Shown here in pieces: positions 42,469 through 45,809 of a stretch of DNA of 45,809 bases. Where the stretch lies: positions 1 to 45,809 of the IMG/VR virus record IMGVR_UViG_3300032268_000470; one strand, written 5' to 3'. Each line of letters begins with the position of its first letter. Position 1 is the stretch's first letter. The notes under the pieces are model-generated. The model saw only the letters and a list, made by a program, of their open reading frames with translations. It made no database searches and had not been told where the DNA came from. The DNA comes from a virus. A program made the translations under genes and the position numbers.

Positions 42469-43207
42469 AATAAAATTCTTTATGTTCCCCGTTATCTTTC
42501 ATTTCTTGGACTTTATATTGGTCCATAAATTCTCCAGGGATTTTAGTTGGGCACCACCTATTCCAGTTATAGGTTTGCATATACCAATTACTATACATAC
42601 CTTCAGATATGTTTGAGTAACCAACTTTTTGAGGCGCTATTGGTAATATTGGACAATAACTTTGATGTTTTTGTACAATAAATTTAAATGTATAATCGTC
42701 TAACGCATGGAAATAATCTCCACTGGTAAATGCCGTCAAACCAATATCAAAGATATCATCGTAAATTGATTGGTCATAAATTACCATATTTGCAGCATAG
42801 ATACCACGAGCATTTTCACCTTCACTAGGTTCAGGTAAGTTAGTCATGTCTAATAATAAATCATATTCCTTGCTAACAGAAATTTCTCTATTTTGAGTTG
42901 GTGCCAAATTAAACATTGCAAATTCTAAATTAGGATAACTATCTTCTATTTTTTGAAGTAAATCTTTTGCATATGGCATAAAACCACAATCATCCTCAAT
43001 AATCATAACACGAGGATATTTTTTTTCTTTTGCAATTTTAATGATTTCAAAAGTTGATTTGGTAATACCCATATAAGAATTAGTATCTATCGCAGGAAAT
43101 CTTTCAAAATCCCATCCGAGATATTCCATTTCCTTTGTAATTTCTTCTAACCTATCAGGTCGTCTATCCAAATTTACAATAAACTTAGGGATTTCATTAA
43201 ATTTCAT
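42458..43207 (-). CDS. Glycosyltransferase family 25-like protein
   Basis: 249 residues. The opening IPKFIVNLDRRPDRLEEI with ERFPAIDT after it, and VMIIEDDCGFM (EDD around residue 72), are the signature of GT25 enzymes (LPS galactosyltransferase LgtB type and collagen galactosyltransferase relatives). The C-terminal half holds an aspartate/histidine loop FTSGDYFHALDDYTFKF typical of the acceptor side. It overlaps the 421-aa gene by one base (TAATG) and the 293-aa gene by 11 nt. Donor is probably UDP-galactose or a similar sugar, by family only. Confidence 0.85.
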   Translation of the reverse strand: MKFNEIPKFIVNLDRRPDRLEEITKEMEYLGWDFERFPAIDTNSYMGITKSTFEIIKIAKEKKYPRVMIIEDDCGFMPYAKDLLQKIEDSYPNLEFAMFNLAPTQNREISVSKEYDLLLDMTNLPEPSEGENARGIYAANMVIYDQSIYDDIFDIGLTAFTSGDYFHALDDYTFKFIVQKHQSYCPILPIAPQKVGYSNISEGMYSNWYMQTYNWNRWCPTKIPGEFMDQYKVQEMKDNGEHKEFYYVS

Positions 43208-44472
43208 TAACTAATAACATTGTGATTTAATTGGCCAGTTATCCTATCACACCATCCTTTTGATTCTGAGTGAGGCCAAACTACCCAATAAGAAGGTAAT
43301 TCTGTTGTTGGGAATTCTCTCCAAACTTTACAATACTTATCAGGGTCTCTCATAAATCCTGCAATTTCATTCTTGTCGGCATCTTTTCTATATAATGTTT
43401 CGTCAGAACCATTGTGGAATGCGACAACCCAAAAGTCATAATCAGTTTCAGTAACTTGTGTATATCCAATATCAATACAATGTTTGAATATTGTTGAGAA
43501 TGAATTTTTCCAATCTTCTTCAGTTTCAAAATTATAAGGACTTGGTGGATATTGTTTGTCTAAACAATGTTTGTCTACTGCTCTTTTTTCAAATAATAAA
43601 CCCGAATATTTTTCATAATCTTTTAAACTTCTAACAGTACCAAATCCGTATTGTCCATCATGTCCTTGTTGAGTTTCACCATCCATACCAAATAATTTTC
43701 TATTTGTTAAGTGAGAGTGAGTATTTTTTTGACCCCAAGTTTTATCATCATCCCATTGTTTAGTTCTACCTTTACGAGTATACTCGTGATAAACAACAGG
43801 AATGTGTGGGTGAAATAAATCATAACCCCATGTATAAGCTCTTGCTGCAATTGAAATCTCTTCTCCGTGGAAATAATATTCAGGGTTGTGTTGAACTTCT
43901 TTTGAAAATTCTCCTAAAGTAAAACAGAAGTGAGCAGAATAGAATCTTGATGTAACAGGTTTTTTCATTTCTCTCCAACCTGGAATTGTTTCAGGTAAGA
44001 AGAATACCGCACCTTCAGGAATGAATCTATCGAAGGCCATTCTCCAAGCATCTTGCGCTCTACCTGCTGGTTCATTTTCAGGGTCGAAAGATGGGACATA
44101 GCCCGTAAGTAGAGGTTTCTTGTACCCATCCTTTTGTAGACCCTTTATCATCTTGATTAAGATATCATCCCAATCTTTGACAAATCTCATATGAGAGTCA
44201 ATTTGTAGTGTATATGATTCTCCATCATAAAGTTGCTGTGTTAGGTTTCTTGCCCAACAAACACCTTTTGCATCTTGATAAGGAATGTCTAAGATTTTAA
44301 ATCTTTTGTCATCTCTATATTCATCTAAGTTATCAAACCCATCTTCTTCTGCGAATTGTCTTGCAATTGAGAATACTAAATTTTTAGGTTTCTTGGCGTT
44401 TTCCAACATGTCTTTTATTGTTGGTATTAACTGTGGGTCTCTGTAGGACGCAATTTGAACGAATATTTTCAT
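43207..44472 (-). CDS. GT60-like (GlcNAc-transferase type) glycosyltransferase
   Basis: 421 residues. The opening IFVQIASYRDPQLIPTIKDML, then FSIARQF, GVCWARNLTQQLYDGE and LQIDSHMRFVKDWD (D92-S-H94 as the metal/nucleotide-sugar site), match the Skp1-type polypeptide GlcNAc-transferase family (GT60). Later features FYSAHFCFTLGEFSKEV and FHGEEISIAARAYTWGYD also agree. In eukaryotes the family adds GlcNAc to hydroxyproline or threonine residues of proteins; bacterial and viral members are less known. It is the first gene of the four-gene operon, directly downstream of the terminator of the Pro/Thr repeat gene. Target protein is inferred only. Confidence 0.87.
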   Translation of the reverse strand: MKIFVQIASYRDPQLIPTIKDMLENAKKPKNLVFSIARQFAEEDGFDNLDEYRDDKRFKILDIPYQDAKGVCWARNLTQQLYDGESYTLQIDSHMRFVKDWDDILIKMIKGLQKDGYKKPLLTGYVPSFDPENEPAGRAQDAWRMAFDRFIPEGAVFFLPETIPGWREMKKPVTSRFYSAHFCFTLGEFSKEVQHNPEYYFHGEEISIAARAYTWGYDLFHPHIPVVYHEYTRKGRTKQWDDDKTWGQKNTHSHLTNRKLFGMDGETQQGHDGQYGFGTVRSLKDYEKYSGLLFEKRAVDKHCLDKQYPPSPYNFETEEDWKNSFSTIFKHCIDIGYTQVTETDYDFWVVAFHNGSDETLYRKDADKNEIAGFMRDPDKYCKVWREFPTTELPSYWVVWPHSESKGWCDRITGQLNHNVIS

Positions 44473-44496
44473 TAATGTCTATTTTGTATTAAAAAT

Positions 44497-44528
44497 AAAA
44501 AACCCTCCACAAAAGTAGAGGGTTTTTT
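44497..44528 (-). terminator. Rho-independent terminator after the repeat-protein gene
   Basis: Eleven-bp stem AAAAAACCCTC / GAGGGTTTTTT with a 10-nt loop, followed on the minus strand by a run of T. It closes the 203-aa gene before the glycosyltransferase operon. Confidence 0.88.
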
Positions 44529-44551
44529 GAAATATATTATTTTTAATTTTA

Positions 44552-45163
44552 TTAACTATGTGTCGGTGTATTAGTTGGTGTTTCGGTGTTAGTTGGAGTT
44601 TGAGTATTTGTTGGCGTTTGTGTATTAGTTGGTGTTTGTGTATTAGTTGGTGTTGGAGTGTTTGTAGGAGTCGGTGTATTAGTTGGTGTTTCGGTGTTAG
44701 TTGGAGTTTGAGTATTTGTTGGTGTTTGTGTATTAGTTGGTGTTTGTGTATTAGTTGGTGTTGGAGTGTTTGTAGGAGTTTGTGTGTTAGTTTGGGTTTG
44801 TGTTGGAGTTTCGGTGTTAGTTGGAGTTGGTGTTGAAGTTTCAGTGTTAGTTGGAGTTGGTGTTGGAGTTGATGTGTTTGATGCAGTTATACTTACTGTT
44901 GGTGTATTAGTCGGAGTTTGAGTATTTGTTGGTGTCGGAGTCGCAGTCTCACTAATTGGAGGGAAAGACCCCTGATTAATCAAAGAAACTGAACTAGTAT
45001 AAACAGGAGAAATTGTATACGTCCCGTTAATTACCCAAATATTCTTTGTTTGATTTGGATTTAATTCAACTTGATACTCCCAAAGAGAGTCATCACATCT
45101 TCTATAATTAAAGTTCACAATTGTGGAACCTGTATTTGTTAAGGTATATTTGCTACATGCCAT
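44552..45163 (-). CDS. Pro/Thr/Asn repeat protein (mucin-like tail), likely virion surface protein
   Basis: 203 residues in two parts. Residues 1-72 form a small beta domain ([40 protein letters not shown]) with two cysteines. Residues about 73-203 are almost only Thr, Pro, Asn and Gln in six-residue units such as TPTNTQ and TPTNTE, over 18 copies with Q/E/P alternating at the sixth position. Such stalks are found in phage surface proteins and are rich in possible O-glycosylation sites. The neighbouring operon encodes four glycosyltransferases, one of the GT60 type. The gene has a TATTTATT motif upstream and a terminator downstream. No signal peptide. Function is inferred from composition and place. 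Confidence 0.8.
   Translation of the reverse strand: MACSKYTLTNTGSTIVNFNYRRCDDSLWEYQVELNPNQTKNIWVINGTYTISPVYTSSVSLINQGSFPPISETATPTPTNTQTPTNTPTVSITASNTSTPTPTPTNTETSTPTPTNTETPTQTQTNTQTPTNTPTPTNTQTPTNTQTPTNTQTPTNTETPTNTPTPTNTPTPTNTQTPTNTQTPTNTQTPTNTETPTNTPTHS
44566..44945 (-). repeat. 18-nt tandem repeat encoding Thr-Pro-Thr-Asn-Thr-(Gln/Glu/Pro)
   Basis: About 20 imperfect copies of an 18-nt unit in the coding strand, identical over long stretches, including a near-identical block repeated with a spacing of about 108 nt (44578-44640 versus 44686-44748). The near identity at DNA level suggests recent slippage or recombination. Confidence 0.85.
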
Positions 45164-45181
45164 CTTAAATGTTATTTATTT

Positions 45182-45189
45182 AATAAATA
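45182..45189 (-). promoter_or_regulatory. Candidate late promoter motif TATTTATT before the repeat-protein gene
   Basis: Sense TATTTATT 18 nt upstream of the ATG. Confidence 0.45.
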
Positions 45190-45216
45190 CTACGATTTTC
45201 TCTAATTTTATAAAGT

Positions 45217-45244
45217 AATCTTATTTTATTTCTTAAATAAGATT
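45217..45244 (-). terminator. AT-rich hairpin between the right-edge gene and the repeat-protein gene
   Basis: Perfect 10-bp inverted repeat AATCTTATTT / AAATAAGATT with an 8-nt loop. No clear T run follows it on the minus strand and the stem is weak, so this is a possible terminator only. Confidence 0.35.
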
Positions 45245-45306
45245 TATGTTGTTGTAGTGGTTTGAGTATTAGTTGGAGTTTCCGTATTTGTTGAGGTTGT
45301 TATTGG
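45244..45306 (-). pseudogene. Relic of the Pro/Thr/Asn repeat, without start codon
   Basis: An open stretch of 20 codons reads [17 protein letters not shown] before TAA, the same repeat as in the 203-aa protein. Two in-frame TAA codons stand immediately upstream and there is no start codon; the frame differs from that of the right-edge gene. It is best explained as the cut-off tail of an older repeat protein. Confidence 0.55.
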
Positions 45307-45341
45307 TTATTATAAAATAATTACAATCTGTTGAACACATA

Positions 45342-45809
45342 TTAACTCAATAATCCCGAAAGATAATCAGAAGTTAAATCAGTCCAAGTACCTGCGGATG
45401 TTACACTATTCCATGTCCACGCAGAAAATCCATCAACTTGAACATAAGATTCATAACCATAGTCTGTGTTTATAAAAATACCGTTACACAAATATACTGG
45501 ATTTTCACTAACATATCCTAAAGCAGATAATGTTCCTCCTGTAACTGCAGCTGGTAAATAATCATATAAAAATTGGTTAGCATTATTTCTAATAACTCTT
45601 GTAGCATGTACCATACTCTCACCATATGTCATTGCCGATAAAGTTGCTCTTTCAGGCCATAACATATCTTGAAGATAATAAAATTCATAATCTCCAGTTC
45701 CTGACCAAGATGGAAAGATTGGTTGTGTTGCACCTGATGCAATAACTTGAGCGATTGCTCCAGCAACTGCACCGCAAGTTGTTGACAAAGTAGTACCACT
45801 AACATTACC
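45342..45809 (-). CDS. Partial gene of unknown function, 5' end beyond the right window edge
   Basis: 155 codons are visible, open to the window edge (the frame has no ATG start in view; a TTG at 45788 lies internally and is not a convincing start). The visible part is Ala/Gly/Ser/Thr/Tyr-rich and includes AGAIAQVIASGATQPIFPSW, a Met/Trp-rich helix with YGESMVHATRVIRNNANQFL, and a strand-rich end with WTWNSVTSAGTWTDL. It resembles the C-terminal region of a phage surface or tail-fibre protein in composition, but I do not recognise the family. The repeat relic lies directly downstream. Confidence 0.65.
   Translation of the reverse strand, partial: GNVSGTTLSTTCGAVAGAIAQVIASGATQPIFPSWSGTGDYEFYYLQDMLWPERATLSAMTYGESMVHATRVIRNNANQFLYDYLPAAVTGGTLSALGYVSENPVYLCNGIFINTDYGYESYVQVDGFSAWTWNSVTSAGTWTDLTSDYLSGLLS

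Noticed and set aside
44558-44836. Plus-strand open frame rich in Cys, Trp and Ser repeats
   Set aside because: It is the antisense shadow of the Thr/Pro repeat gene; its composition follows directly from the 18-nt repeat, and the minus-strand gene has a proper N-terminal domain, motif and terminator.
44566-44945. Tandem repeats that could be mistaken for a CRISPR array
   Set aside because: Units are 18 nt, directly adjacent, in frame with a coding sequence, with no spacers.
1-45809. tRNA, rRNA, integrase, transposase or attachment sites
   Set aside because: Intergenic spaces are short and none contains a cloverleaf-like or inverted-repeat-flanked element; no recombinase motifs were found.

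Overview
The window is part of a large contractile-tailed (myovirus) phage genome, distantly T4-like. The assignment rests on recognisable homologues of T4-type proteins: a class Ia ribonucleotide reductase pair, a DnaB/gp41-type helicase, a FEN-type 5' nuclease (RNase H-like), a UvsX recombinase, gp32 single-strand binding protein, family B DNA polymerase gp43, contractile sheath, tail tube, gp26-like tail/baseplate assembly protein, tape measure, LysM/gp53-like baseplate protein, a giant hub protein and neck proteins. Capsid, portal and terminase genes are not in the window. The DNA is AT-rich and almost no start codon has a Shine-Dalgarno sequence; A/T-rich leaders are the rule. That would fit a host with SD-independent initiation (for example Bacteroidota), but one perfect sigma70-type promoter is present, so the host cannot be fixed from this sequence.

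Layout. 1-7192 (minus): replication and nucleotide operon, read as 97-aa protein, UvsX, 5' nuclease, 150-aa protein, helicase, NrdB, NrdA (NrdA runs off the left edge). 7239-8099 (minus): gp32 as its own unit, with a consensus promoter in front and a terminator on each side. 8195-30000 (minus): tail module in transcription order sheath, HAD-like protein, tube, gp26-like protein with an overlapping 59-aa frame, tape measure, 1680-aa baseplate protein with an OmpA-like domain, LysM/gp53-like protein, 2618-aa hub protein, 74-aa protein, 234-aa Ala/Pro-rich protein. 30072-31804: small ribbon-helix-helix protein (plus) and two neck/tail completion candidates (minus). 31842-36656 (plus): SNF2-type helicase, a superoxide dismutase fused to a nuclease-like domain, a gp13-like neck protein and a 111-aa protein. 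36633-39904 (minus): DNA polymerase and a small probable virion protein. 39921-44472 (minus): four glycosyltransferase genes in a tightly packed operon. 44552-45809 (minus): a Pro/Thr/Asn-rich repeat protein, a relic of the same repeat, and a partial gene running off the right edge.

How it works together. The left operon makes dNTPs and carries out recombination-dependent replication. The tail module builds the contractile tail; hairpins follow the high-copy sheath and tube genes, as expected if output must fall before the low-copy assembly factors. A sense-strand TATTTAT motif stands before most structural units and not before the left replication operon, making it a candidate late promoter. 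The glycosyltransferase operon lies next to a mucin-like repeat protein that could be its substrate.

The most unusual items are the Mn-type superoxide dismutase/nuclease-like fusion, the hidden 59-aa frame overlapping the gp26-like gene at a T6C slip site, a gp32 with a bacterial SSB-like C-terminal tip and no cysteines, and the GT60-type enzyme next to the repeat protein. No tRNA, rRNA, CRISPR, insertion sequence or integrase was seen. No gene-free stretch exceeds 300 bases; the longest is 45164-45341.
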